Origin: Collinsella sp.
Lineage (GTDB): Bacteria; Actinomycetota; Coriobacteriia; Coriobacteriales; Coriobacteriaceae
Assembly: GCA_019414265.1 (NCBI GenBank)
Contig: DXMJ01000005.1
Coordinates: 66,024 to 91,306 of the forward strand
Direction: 5' to 3'
DNA length: 25,283 bases
Shown: one piece after another, positions 14,605 to 21,337 of the stretch
How the letters are laid out: every line of letters starts with the position of its first letter
How positions within the stretch are numbered: the stretch's first letter is position 1
Translations under genes and position numbers: made by a program
The notes under the pieces: generated by a model
Database searches by the model: none
Seen by the model: the letters and a program-made list of their open reading frames with translations, nothing else
What the model was told of the DNA's origin: nothing

Positions 14605-15043
14605 CTGTCCCAAATGCGGCAAGGCACATACCCGCGTTGTCGATTCCCGTATGCAGGAGTCGAACAACACTATCAAGCGTCGTCGCGAATGCTGTTCGTG
14701 CAATTATCGTTTTACAACGTTCGAGCGCTGCGAAGATCCCATCGAGGTTATCAAATCCGACGGGTCAAAGCAGCGGTTCGATCGCAACAAGCTGCTGGTT
14801 GGTCTGATGCGCGCCACGATTAAGCGCGATATCGATACGAAAAAGCTCAACGAGATCATCGATGATATCGAGGTGGAACTGCGTTCCCGTACGCTGACGG
14901 CTGTTACGTCCCACGAACTGGGCGATATGGTGCTTAAGCGCCTGGCCAAGATCGACAAGGTGGCCTACATTCGTTTTGCCTCGGTCTATCGCGATTTCAA
15001 AGACGTCGACGAGTTTTTGCAAGAGCTCGACAAGCTAAGGTGA
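14600..15043 (+). CDS. nrdR: Transcriptional repressor NrdR
   Basis: NrdR represses ribonucleotide reductase genes according to ATP/dATP levels. The 147-residue protein has the N-terminal zinc ribbon with C3, C6, C31 and C34 (MRCPKCG, VDSRMQES, RRRECCSCNYRFTTFE) and an ATP-cone domain from about residue 49 (VIKSDGSKQRFDRNKLLVG). Length is normal. The ATG is preceded by an unusually long AGGAGGAGG. A perfect 11-bp inverted repeat encloses the ribosome site and start codon (14563-14604). The gene lies 51 nt after the LysM gene and 4 nt before dut, so NrdR and dUTPase may be co-expressed. Confidence 0.97.
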   Translation: MRCPKCGKAHTRVVDSRMQESNNTIKRRRECCSCNYRFTTFERCEDPIEVIKSDGSKQRFDRNKLLVGLMRATIKRDIDTKKLNEIIDDIEVELRSRTLTAVTSHELGDMVLKRLAKIDKVAYIRFASVYRDFKDVDEFLQELDKLR

Positions 15044-15047
15044 TTTC

Positions 15048-15491
15048 ATGTCCAACATTACCGTTAACATTAAGCGTCTCGATCCCACGGTCGAGCTTCC
15101 CAAATACGCACATCCCACGGATGCCGGCCTTGACCTCCGTGCCAACGAAGACTGCACCCTCAAGCCCTTTGAGCGCCGCTTGGTCTCCACTGGCTTGGCC
15201 ATTGCGCTGCCCGATGGCTACGCCGGCTTTGTCCAGCCCCGTAGCGGCCTAGCTATTAAGCAGGGCCTGTCTATAGTCAACACGCCCGGTCTCATCGACG
15301 CCCACTATCGAGGCGAGCTTAAGGTCATCCTCATCAACCTGGATCCCACCAACAATATCCAGATCAGCAAAGGCGACCGCATCGCCCAACTCGTCATCCA
15401 AGAAGTCCCTACAGTCAATCTCGTAGAGGTAGACGAACTAGATAATACCGACAGAGGCAACGGAGGCTTCGGCTCCAGTGGCGTATCCTAG
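15048..15491 (+). CDS. dut: Deoxyuridine 5'-triphosphate nucleotidohydrolase (dUTPase)
   Basis: Dut hydrolyses dUTP to dUMP, keeping uracil out of DNA and feeding dTMP synthesis. All five motifs of the trimeric family are visible in the 147-residue protein: motif 1 HPTDAGLDLRA, motif 2 PRSGLAIKQGL, motif 3 NTPGLIDAHYRGELKV, motif 4 GDRIAQLVI, and motif 5 RGNGGFGSSG. The start lies 4 nt after the nrdR stop. Base use in the last third shifts to more A/T-ending codons (GTAGAGGTAGACGAACTA) than in the neighbours. Immediately downstream is the palindromic repeat region at 15509-15612. Confidence 0.96.
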   Translation: MSNITVNIKRLDPTVELPKYAHPTDAGLDLRANEDCTLKPFERRLVSTGLAIALPDGYAGFVQPRSGLAIKQGLSIVNTPGLIDAHYRGELKVILINLDPTNNIQISKGDRIAQLVIQEVPTVNLVEVDELDNTDRGNGGFGSSGVS

Positions 15492-15492
15492 T

Positions 15493-15626
15493 CGTTTACG
15501 TACTGTCCGCTGACCGGCCCGACCCGCCTATATATCATCCCATGCTCAAACATTCTCGCTTCGCTGCGAAACTGCGCGTGGGACGATATATAGGCGGGTC
15601 GGGCCGGTCAGCTGCGTTTACGCACT
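15493..15626 (+). repeat. Palindromic element copy 1, flanked by a 12-nt direct repeat
   Basis: A 37-nt left arm (15509-15545, starting GCTGACCGGCCCGACC) pairs with a 37-nt right arm (15576-15612, ending GGTCGGGCCGGTCAGC). There is one A-C mismatch and one G-T wobble. The 30-nt loop is 15546-15575. The direct repeat CGTTTACGTACT / CGTTTACGCACT (15493-15504 and 15615-15626, 11 of 12 identical) brackets the palindrome like a target duplication. The core 15532-15559 recurs, inverted, in copies 2 and 3. It lies between the convergent genes dut and the glucosyltransferase. No T tract follows either side. Confidence 0.85.
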
Positions 15627-15654
15627 ACAAGCTGCGCCGGATCCTCATATTAGA

Positions 15655-15730
15655 AGCTGCAAAGGTGAACCAAAGTAATTAATTGCAGCTAGCAGATGCG
15701 GCAAGGGGATTGATCCTTTGTCGCATCTGC
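15655..15730 (+). other. Two adjacent hairpins, candidate structured RNA
   Basis: AGCTGCAA (15655-15662) pairs with TTGCAGCT (15683-15690) around a 20-nt loop. One base later a 16-bp stem with two G-T wobbles forms between 15692-15707 and 15715-15730 (GCAGATGCGGCAAGGG with CCTTTGTCGCATCTGC) around GATTGAT. No ORF, tRNA or known RNA family is recognised. The second stem could also be an inefficient terminator; a T-rich stretch follows only about 20 nt later. Confidence 0.45.
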
Positions 15731-15770
15731 ATATCAGAAAGATTGATTATTGTTTTCAAGCGAGTAGACG

Positions 15771-15873
15771 CCCGCCCACCTCTCACACATATCGTTCCAC
15801 GCGCAGTTTCGCAGCGAGCGAAGCGAAGCGAGAATGTTTGAGCATGGAATGATATGTGTGAGAGGTGGGCGGG
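15771..15873 (-). repeat. Palindromic element copy 2 (inverted relative to copy 1)
   Basis: Left arm 15771-15802 (starting CCCGCCCACCTCTCACAC) pairs with right arm 15842-15873 over 32 bp, with the same two imperfect positions as copy 1. Read on the minus strand, the 39-nt loop (15803-15841) equals the copy 1 loop plus a 9-nt insertion. The outer 23 bp of the arms are unrelated to copy 1 apart from the terminal ATATC, yet are perfectly complementary to each other. Confidence 0.85.
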
Positions 15874-15879
15874 AGGGAT

Positions 15880-15934
15880 GCGAGCGCCCCGCGAGAATGT
15901 TTGAGCATGGAATGATATATGGGCGGCTCCCGCC
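15880..15934 (-). repeat. Partial copy 3 of the palindromic element
   Basis: Positions 15891-15918 are identical over 28 nt to 15828-15855 of copy 2 (starting GCGAGAATGTTTGAGC), and GCGAGCG just upstream also recurs. The opposite arm with the GTTCCACGC neck is missing. The outer sequence after GATAT ends in a separate 5-bp hairpin GGCGG-CTC-CCGCC (15922-15934), 17 bp before the glucosyltransferase stop codon. Confidence 0.75.
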
Positions 15935-15951
15935 GAGCAGCGAACTTTCGG

Positions 15952-17253
15952 CTAGCGGATATGCGCAGGTTTTCCGCCCCAGTAGAAGCGGCAGAAGGCT
16001 CGTTTACGTTTTTGGGGCTTGCCTGCAAGTTCCATGGTTGCGATGGCGATATCCTCGGCTGCGCGTGGACGGCGCAGCACTTCGCCGTTAATGAGCAGTG
16101 CCTTGAGCGATTCGGGATGATCGTGGAGATGGCGCAGTGTCACGATGAGCTCGCGTGCGGTGGTGACATGCATGCTGGCGCCCATGCCGGTGAGCATGGT
16201 GGTGTTGGCCTTTTCCTGGCCATATGACTTGCCCAGCAGAATCATAGGCAGGTGTGCGCACAGGCATTCGGTAACAGTGAGTCCGCCAGATTTGAGGATT
16301 GCCAGGTCACAGCCGTGCATAAGCGCTGCCATGTCATCGACGTAGTCAAGAACCGTGACGTTCTCGAGTTTCATGGCATCGAAAAGCGTTTTGAGACGGG
16401 TGGCATATTCGGCATCCTTGCCCGGCAAAAAGACAAAGTGCATGTCCTCGAAGCTGCGCAGGAAGGGGAGGGTGCGGTCCATCTCCGCGCGAAAGCGAAC
16501 GTACGGTTGAGGCAAACTGGCGCCGGCCATCACCAGCACAACGAGCTTGTCTGTGGGGAGATTGAACTTCTCGAGTTCTTCCTCGCGGTTGTAGTCCGTA
16601 TCAAACCCGGCGCGAATGGGGATGCCCGTAATGCGGATCTTTGCCTCGGGAACCTTACGGGGTCGGAGTGTTTCGGCCATAAACTCGTTTGCCACGCAGA
16701 ACAGGTCGGTGTCCTTATGGGGCCACCAACCCTCGACCTCGTAATCGGTCGGTACGCAAATGACAGGATAGTCGATGCCCGTAATGACGCGCGCGCCGAC
16801 GGCGACGTTGGCTGCCGTGATATGTGTGGCTACCACGGCAATGGGCCTGCGAGTTCGAACGTATTCGTTAAATGCGGGGAACATGATGCGCGACCATGCC
16901 GTGCCACCGCCCCAAAGCAGGTGTCCGGTAAGGGTATAACGCCAGGTCAAGTCATAAATTGGGCGCGTGGCGCCGGTAAACGAGGCGGCCGTTTTGTTGC
17001 CGTCGAATTTTATGCGTCCAAAATCAAGGATATCGAGCACTTCAATCTCAACATCCTCGGGGATGCCATTGGTGCCGCGGATGTGGTCGAATGCCTGCGC
17101 AATCGCATTTGCGGCGGCCTTGTGGCCCGAGCCGACCGAGGCGTGCACGATAGTCACGAGAGGTTTTTGCTGAGCCAAGAGCGTGGTTTGTCCCGATTGG
17201 GGAGTGCTGTGCGTGAGCAGGGGAGCGTCATCGCTCGTCTGCGTCTGATCCAT
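15952..17253 (-). CDS. Glycosyltransferase, MGDG synthase/UgtP-like (GT28)
   Basis: The 433-residue protein opens after about 30 polar residues with VTIVHASVGSGHKAAANAIAQ, the hallmark of the MGDG-synthase N-terminal domain. It continues with VVATHITAANVAVGA and CVPTDYEVEGWW. The C-terminal GT28 donor-binding half contains LVVLVMAGASLPQPYV and the nucleotide-sugar motif LAILKSGGLTVTECLC. Members add glucose or galactose to diacylglycerol, supplying membrane glycolipids and lipoteichoic-acid anchors. The sugar cannot be told from sequence alone. The ATG follows AGGGGAG with 7-nt spacing. The gene is divergent from trxB across 117 nt and ends beside the palindromic repeats. Confidence 0.85.
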   Translation of the reverse strand: MDQTQTSDDAPLLTHSTPQSGQTTLLAQQKPLVTIVHASVGSGHKAAANAIAQAFDHIRGTNGIPEDVEIEVLDILDFGRIKFDGNKTAASFTGATRPIYDLTWRYTLTGHLLWGGGTAWSRIMFPAFNEYVRTRRPIAVVATHITAANVAVGARVITGIDYPVICVPTDYEVEGWWPHKDTDLFCVANEFMAETLRPRKVPEAKIRITGIPIRAGFDTDYNREEELEKFNLPTDKLVVLVMAGASLPQPYVRFRAEMDRTLPFLRSFEDMHFVFLPGKDAEYATRLKTLFDAMKLENVTVLDYVDDMAALMHGCDLAILKSGGLTVTECLCAHLPMILLGKSYGQEKANTTMLTGMGASMHVTTARELIVTLRHLHDHPESLKALLINGEVLRRPRAAEDIAIATMELAGKPQKRKRAFCRFYWGGKPAHIR

Positions 17254-17370
17254 CGATATCTCCCCTTCATCTTTGTTTCACAGAGAATCATTGTAGTGCA
17301 TGAGTGTCACGTTCGCATAAATTTGGGTATGAGCGCAAAGAACGCCAATCTTTCGACAGGAGGTCTCTTC

Positions 17371-18309
17371 ATGACTACTCATCAGCCGATCGATGTTGCT
17401 ATTATCGGCGGCGGCCCCGCGGGCTATGCCGCAGCCATTTATGCGGCGCGTGCCAATCTCACGACGACTGTGATCGAACAGGGCATGTCGGGAGGACAGA
17501 TCGCCACAACCAATGAGGTCGAGAACTATCCGGGCATTCCGCTCTTGAGCGGTGCCGAGCTTGGCGAGCGTTTTCAGCAACATGCAGAGGGCCTGGGAGC
17601 GCAGGTTACATGGAGCATGGTGACGGGTATCGATTACGATGCGGATGCGGCGCTGTTTACGGTGCATCATGATACGGGCGATACGTTGGCCTCGAGTGTT
17701 ATCGCTTGCATGGGTGCCACGCCGCGATTTGCGGGTTTTGTTGGCGAGGATACGTATCGCGGTCGCGGCGTTTCGTATTGCGCGACGTGCGACGGCATGT
17801 TCTTTCGCGGCAAGCAGGTTTTTGTCATCGGCGGCGGCAATGCTGCCTGCGAGGAAGCCCTGTTCTTGTCGGAAATCGCCAGCAACGTGACCATCGTCTT
17901 GCGCCGCGATCAGTTCCGTGCCCCCGATGGCGTGGTTCAAAAGGTGCTCGCAAAAGATACTATTTCAGTTAGGTACCAAACTAGTATTGTGGAACTATCA
18001 GGCGAGACCATGCCCACGACTATCACGTTTAAGGACAACGCTACCGGTGGCACCTATTCCGAGTCCTTCGATCCTGGTTCGTTTGGCATATTTGTCTTTG
18101 CTGGCACGCAGCCCCATACCGAGCTTGTAGAGCATCTGGTGGATCTGGCGCCCGACGGCGGTATTGTGACCGACGAATCGATGGCCACCCGCACGCCTGG
18201 CTTATTTGCTGCCGGCGATATCCGTTCCAAGCGTTTACGCCAAGTTGTGACCGCCGTTTCGGACGGAGCCATAGCGGCTACCAGCGCATACGCTTTCCTA
18301 CACGGATAA
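17371..18309 (+). CDS. trxB: Thioredoxin reductase
   Basis: TrxB transfers electrons from NADPH through FAD to thioredoxin. The 312-residue protein has the FAD-binding GGGPAGYAAAIYAARA near the start, the redox pair C137-A-T-C140 (YCATCDGMFF), the NADPH-binding GGGNAACEEALFLS and the C-terminal FAD motif GLFAAGDIR. The ATG is set at 17371 by AGGAGG (17358-17363) and the FAD motif; the frame stays open far upstream only as an antisense shadow of the glucosyltransferase. A strong terminator follows at 18351-18396. Length and motif spacing are normal for bacterial low-Mr TrxB. Some TrxB-like ferredoxin-NADP reductases lack the CxxC, so its presence supports true TrxB. Confidence 0.95.
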   Translation: MTTHQPIDVAIIGGGPAGYAAAIYAARANLTTTVIEQGMSGGQIATTNEVENYPGIPLLSGAELGERFQQHAEGLGAQVTWSMVTGIDYDADAALFTVHHDTGDTLASSVIACMGATPRFAGFVGEDTYRGRGVSYCATCDGMFFRGKQVFVIGGGNAACEEALFLSEIASNVTIVLRRDQFRAPDGVVQKVLAKDTISVRYQTSIVELSGETMPTTITFKDNATGGTYSESFDPGSFGIFVFAGTQPHTELVEHLVDLAPDGGIVTDESMATRTPGLFAAGDIRSKRLRQVVTAVSDGAIAATSAYAFLHG

Positions 18310-18350
18310 GTACGATAATATATCTTATGTAAGGTTGTTATCTTCAAACA

Positions 18351-18396
18351 AAGTGGTTGGGCAGTGCATCAATGTGCTGTCCAACCACTTTTACTT
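18351..18396 (+). terminator. Intrinsic terminator after trxB
   Basis: An 18-bp stem with three G-T wobbles forms between 18351-18368 (AAGTGGTTGGGCAGTGCA) and 18373-18390 (TGTGCTGTCCAACCACTT), closed by TCAA and followed by TTACTT after the TT end of the stem. It lies about 40 nt after the trxB stop. Confidence 0.85.
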
Positions 18397-18410
18397 AGCG
18401 GCTATGTGAT

Positions 18411-18448
18411 ATGCAAAACTAGATAACCTAGAATACAATATAGATAAC
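18411..18448 (+). promoter_or_regulatory. DUF1836 gene promoter with CTAG/TAGATAAC repeats
   Basis: TACAAT (18434-18439) is a good -10; the best -35 17 bp upstream, ATGCAA, is poor. Between them lies CTAGATAACCTAG (18419-18431). TAGATAAC occurs twice, at 18420-18427 and 18441-18448, exactly 21 bp apart. The sequence CAAAACTAGAT recurs upstream of the degV gene (20089-20099). This looks like an operator set, possibly for the DUF1836 protein itself. Confidence 0.5.
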
Positions 18449-18463
18449 GAACGGAGGATCCTT

Positions 18464-19072
18464 ATGAACCACGTCAAACATGTTATCCCGATGTCCGATA
18501 CATCGGTCAGCATTAAGCCGGAGGATATTCAGCCGACGGTGCTACCTGATGCATTTATCCAGTCTGATATAGTCCGTAAACTCAATACACTCAGCTTGCC
18601 GCGCTATAACCAGTTGCCGAATGTAACGCTCTACCGTGACCAGGTCATTGAGTACATCGAGCTGTGGATGGAGCCGCTTTCGATTTGTGTGGAGCAGCCC
18701 GTCATTACGCCATCGATGATCAATAACTACGTAAAGGTCGGCCTCGTTCCCGCTCCGGTAAAAAAGCAATATGGTCGCGAGCAGATTGCGCGTCTCATCT
18801 CCATTTGTATCTTTAAGCAGGTGCTGCCTATCGCTGCGGTTCAGGCACTCTTTAACATTCAGCGCCTGAGCTACGATGCACCGACCGCCTTTGATTATGT
18901 GATTGATCAGCTCGAGGCATCGATTCGTGCGGCTTTTTCAATTGAGCAGGTTCCTGTTCCCGATACGGCTCATCAGGTCACGCGCGAGTCGCTGCTCGTG
19001 CGCAGTGCGGTTTCGTCTTTTGTATCGAAGGCGTATCTGATGAGCTATCTAAAGTTCAATGGGTTTAAATAG
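18464..19072 (+). CDS. DUF1836 family protein, MerR-like putative DNA-binding regulator
   Basis: The 202-residue protein has a central region (about residues 45-130) typical of DUF1836: LPRYNQLPNVTLYRDQVIEYIE, then VITPSMINNYVKVGLVPAPVKKQYGREQIARLI. This resembles the MerR helix-turn-helix layout, with a helix-turn-helix followed by a wing-like KQYGREQIARL. The family is uncharacterised. The ATG follows CGGAGGATC at 18452-18460. The promoter contains paired CTAG/TAGATAAC motifs, and a shared 11-nt motif lies upstream of the convergent degV gene, so this protein may regulate itself and degV. Its tail about 140-202 is helical with no recognised motif. A terminator at 19089-19140 follows. Confidence 0.8.
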   Translation: MNHVKHVIPMSDTSVSIKPEDIQPTVLPDAFIQSDIVRKLNTLSLPRYNQLPNVTLYRDQVIEYIELWMEPLSICVEQPVITPSMINNYVKVGLVPAPVKKQYGREQIARLISICIFKQVLPIAAVQALFNIQRLSYDAPTAFDYVIDQLEASIRAAFSIEQVPVPDTAHQVTRESLLVRSAVSSFVSKAYLMSYLKFNGFK

Positions 19073-19088
19073 CTGGCCGACGTACAAG

Positions 19089-19140
19089 ACGGGCGGGACA
19101 AAGAGCCATCAGACACTTTGTCCCGCCCGTGTTTTTGTTT
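19089..19140 (+). terminator. Intrinsic terminator after the DUF1836 gene
   Basis: A perfect 15-bp stem forms between ACGGGCGGGACAAAG (19089-19103) and CTTTGTCCCGCCCGT (19116-19130) with a 12-nt loop, followed by GTTTTTGTTT. The T tract points to the plus-strand gene; the convergent degV gene ends 10 bp beyond it and may use the same stem less efficiently. Confidence 0.93.
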
Positions 19141-19149
19141 AGTTGGATT

Positions 19150-20016
19150 TTATCGGCCCGAAGCCACGCCCATGCCGTAGCCGATGATGAGGCCGTGCAT
19201 CTCGGCATAGTATGAATCTAGCCCGTTACAGGGCATGATGATAGTCTTGGAGCCTGGCCAGCGCTCCGCAATTCGGCTGGCAAGTGCCTGGGCGCCTACC
19301 TCATTCTCGACGTGGTCGATAACGACTTCGCCGCCAGTAAAGCCTTCGGCCTCCATGGTGTCGACAATCTTGGTGAGCATCTTCTTTTCGCCGCGGGTGT
19401 GACCAACGAGTTCAATTTTGCCCGCTTCGCTCGCCGTGCCCAAAATGCGGATATTGAGCTTGTTAGCAATAACGCCGGCCGCCTTAGGGATACGTCCGGC
19501 CTTCGCAAGGTTTTCGTAATTGCACAAACTAAAGAGGATCTTGCTGTTCTGCTCCAAGCTATCGAAATAGGCGCAGGCGTCCTCAAAGGAGGCATCTGGG
19601 TTGCTTGCAAGATAGCGGTCGAACAGCAGGAAGATCAAATCCATTTTGCCACCTGCGGCTCGCGAGTTAACCAAATGAATCTGACGGTCCGGCTCCTCGG
19701 CAAGCACCATGTCACGTGCGGTGGCCGCGGCATTGTAGCTTCCCGAGACTCCCTCGGAGATGGGCATGCAAATCGTCTTGTCGGCAAGCCTAAAGAGTTC
19801 GGCCCACTCCCCTACGCTTGGACAGGCGCTCGAAGAAGCGCTCGACTCCGCCTGCACGGTGCAATTGAGCTCATGAACATCGAGCGAGAGGTCGTCGACA
19901 AATTCGCGCTCCCCCACTCGGATCTTAAGGGGTGCAAATGCAAAGGTGGTATGAGGTGTGGTTGGCTGCCAATCGCGAAGATTGCAGCTCGAATCTGAGA
20001 TAAGTGCCCAGCTCAT
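19150..20016 (-). CDS. DegV family fatty-acid-binding protein
   Basis: The 288-residue protein matches the DegV family: an N-terminal ALISDSSCNL in the position of the usual D-S-(S/T) motif, FAPLKIRVGEREFVDD, TICMPISEGVSGSYNAA with the conserved SGSY-type lipid-contact motif, and LAKAGRIPKAAGVIANKLNIR. DegV proteins bind a fatty acid, and FakB members hand it to the kinase FakA for acyl-phosphate formation; no FakA is present in this window. The ATG follows AAAGGACC. A consensus TATAAT lies upstream on this strand, with an inverted repeat further up. The gene is convergent with the DUF1836 gene. Confidence 0.9.
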   Translation of the reverse strand: MSWALISDSSCNLRDWQPTTPHTTFAFAPLKIRVGEREFVDDLSLDVHELNCTVQAESSASSSACPSVGEWAELFRLADKTICMPISEGVSGSYNAAATARDMVLAEEPDRQIHLVNSRAAGGKMDLIFLLFDRYLASNPDASFEDACAYFDSLEQNSKILFSLCNYENLAKAGRIPKAAGVIANKLNIRILGTASEAGKIELVGHTRGEKKMLTKIVDTMEAEGFTGGEVVIDHVENEVGAQALASRIAERWPGSKTIIMPCNGLDSYYAEMHGLIIGYGMGVASGR

Positions 20017-20045
20017 TGAGGGTCCTTTCTAGTTGTTCCTCAACA

Positions 20046-20099
20046 ATTATAGCTATCTTTTGGACAGATGCTGCGCATATCTAGTATTCAAAACTAGAT
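20046..20099 (-). promoter_or_regulatory. degV promoter with upstream ATCTAGT/ACTAGAT inverted repeat
   Basis: TATAAT occupies 20051-20046 on the minus strand. The -35 position (about 20074-20069, GCAGCA) is non-consensus. Just upstream, ATCTAGT (20079-20085) and ACTAGAT (20093-20099) form a 7-7-7 inverted repeat. A weak -35 with a palindrome above it is the layout of an activator-dependent promoter. ACTAGAT also appears in the DUF1836 promoter. Confidence 0.5.
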
Positions 20100-20137
20100 T
20101 GTTGCTTACATGCAAAACGGGCGCTCGAGATAAAACA

Positions 20138-20170
20138 ATGGACCTCGCTCCCCAAGGATACGAGGTCCAT
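20138..20170 (-). terminator. Intrinsic terminator of the NlpC/P60 operon
   Basis: ATGGACCTCG and CGAGGTCCAT (20138-20147 and 20161-20170) form a perfect 10-bp stem with a 13-nt loop. Read on the minus strand it is followed by TGTTTTATC. It lies 23 bp beyond the stop of the gene at 20194. Confidence 0.85.
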
Positions 20171-20193
20171 CTTTGCTTGCTGAGCTAAACCAC

Positions 20194-21306
20194 TTAGTAG
20201 CGAACGAAAATATAATTGTTGTTCATGCCGGCGGCAACGGAGCTGATGATGACGCCCGTTTTGTAGTCGGAAGCATGGATCATCTGACCATTACCGATAT
20301 AAATGCCGGTATGGTAGGAGTTAACCACAACATCGCCGGGTTGCGGATCGGACACACGGGTCCAACCCATGAAGTCGACCGTGGTGCCCAGACGGCAGTA
20401 GCGTCCCGTGAGGCAATAGCTTACAAAACCGGAGCAGTCAAAGCTGTTCGGTCCAATGCCGCCCCAAGAATACGCATAGCCGAGCTTGCTGTAGGCGCGC
20501 GAAACAACGGAGCCACCATCAACAGACTGACTCGGTGCCGAAGGCGTGGGAGCCGGAGCGGGCGTGGGGGCAGGCTGCGGTGCGGGAGCCGGCGTGTTGC
20601 CGCCCTGGTTGTTGTTATTGTTGGTCTGGCCGCCATTGTTGGTGTTCTCGGTCGTACCGGCGGTGTCGTTGCTCACCGTGGCCTTTTCGGCGGTGCTAGC
20701 ATTAATGCCAGCCTGCAGCGCAGCGTTGGCCTCGGCCTCGGCAGCGAGCTCGGCCTGCAGCTGCGAATCCAGGGAGTTCACGACACTCTGAGCCTCAGCC
20801 TGCTGGGCATTGAGCTCGTCGACCTTCTTTTGCGTCGCAGCGACGTTCTTCTCCTGCTCGGCCTGCTTATCGGTGAGCTGCTGCTTAAGGTCCTTGACCT
20901 CCTGAATGGTCTGGGCCTGCTTGTCAGAAACCTTGCCGTAGTAGAACAGACGGTTGAGCATGTCGCCCAGATCGTCGACGCCCGTCAGAACCTGAAGGAG
21001 GCTCAGACCGCCGGTCTTGTACTCACCAGCAACGTAGGACGAAAGCTTTGCCTGACCCTCGGCGATCTCTTGCTGCTTTTGCGTGATCTCGCCTGCAGTC
21101 TGATCAAGCTCCTGCGTCTGTGCGGAGAGCTCTTCATGAATTTGCTGGGTTTGGGTGCCAATCTGCTCGAGCTTGGTACGGGCAGCGGCAAGGTCAGATG
21201 CGGTATCGGCGTAGGCCGGAGCCGTGAGGCCCAGACCCAAAACACAAGCGAGGGTTGCCGTAGCAGCGCAGCGTGCCATGTTTCTGTGCGTGTTTGCTGT
21301 GCGCAT
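20194..21306 (-). CDS. Secreted NlpC/P60 peptidoglycan hydrolase with coiled-coil domain
   Basis: The 370-residue protein has a signal peptide (1-33, cleavage expected after APAYA), a long coiled coil (about 36-205, rich in Gln, Glu and Ala, with FYYGKVSDKQAQ), a low-complexity Asn/Gly then Pro/Ala linker (about 212-258), and a C-terminal NlpC/P60 domain. The catalytic residues are visible as C291 in FDCSGFVSYC, H332 in YHTGIYIGNG and a third polar residue H344 in MIHAS. The layout matches RipA/CwlO-type D,L-endopeptidases that cut stem peptides and need coiled-coil control, often by FtsEX. The ATG follows GGAAAGGAAG. It is the last gene of the pgsA2-garA-ftsR-apt run and ends at the terminator 20138-20170. 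Confidence 0.93.
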   Translation of the reverse strand: MRTANTHRNMARCAATATLACVLGLGLTAPAYADTASDLAAARTKLEQIGTQTQQIHEELSAQTQELDQTAGEITQKQQEIAEGQAKLSSYVAGEYKTGGLSLLQVLTGVDDLGDMLNRLFYYGKVSDKQAQTIQEVKDLKQQLTDKQAEQEKNVAATQKKVDELNAQQAEAQSVVNSLDSQLQAELAAEAEANAALQAGINASTAEKATVSNDTAGTTENTNNGGQTNNNNNQGGNTPAPAPQPAPTPAPAPTPSAPSQSVDGGSVVSRAYSKLGYAYSWGGIGPNSFDCSGFVSYCLTGRYCRLGTTVDFMGWTRVSDPQPGDVVVNSYHTGIYIGNGQMIHASDYKTGVIISSVAAGMNNNYIFVRY

Positions 21307-21337
21307 GAAGCTTCCTTTCCAATACTAGGGGTAACGG

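Noticed and set aside
15532..15918. 28-nt recurring sequence as a CRISPR array
   Set aside because: There are only three copies, one inverted, at irregular distances, each being half of a large palindrome, and no cas genes are nearby.
16252..17370. Long in-frame upstream extension of trxB (685 codons in total)
   Set aside because: The extension is antisense to the glucosyltransferase. AGGAGG and the FAD motif fix the trxB start at 17371, and divergent promoters must lie in 17254-17370.
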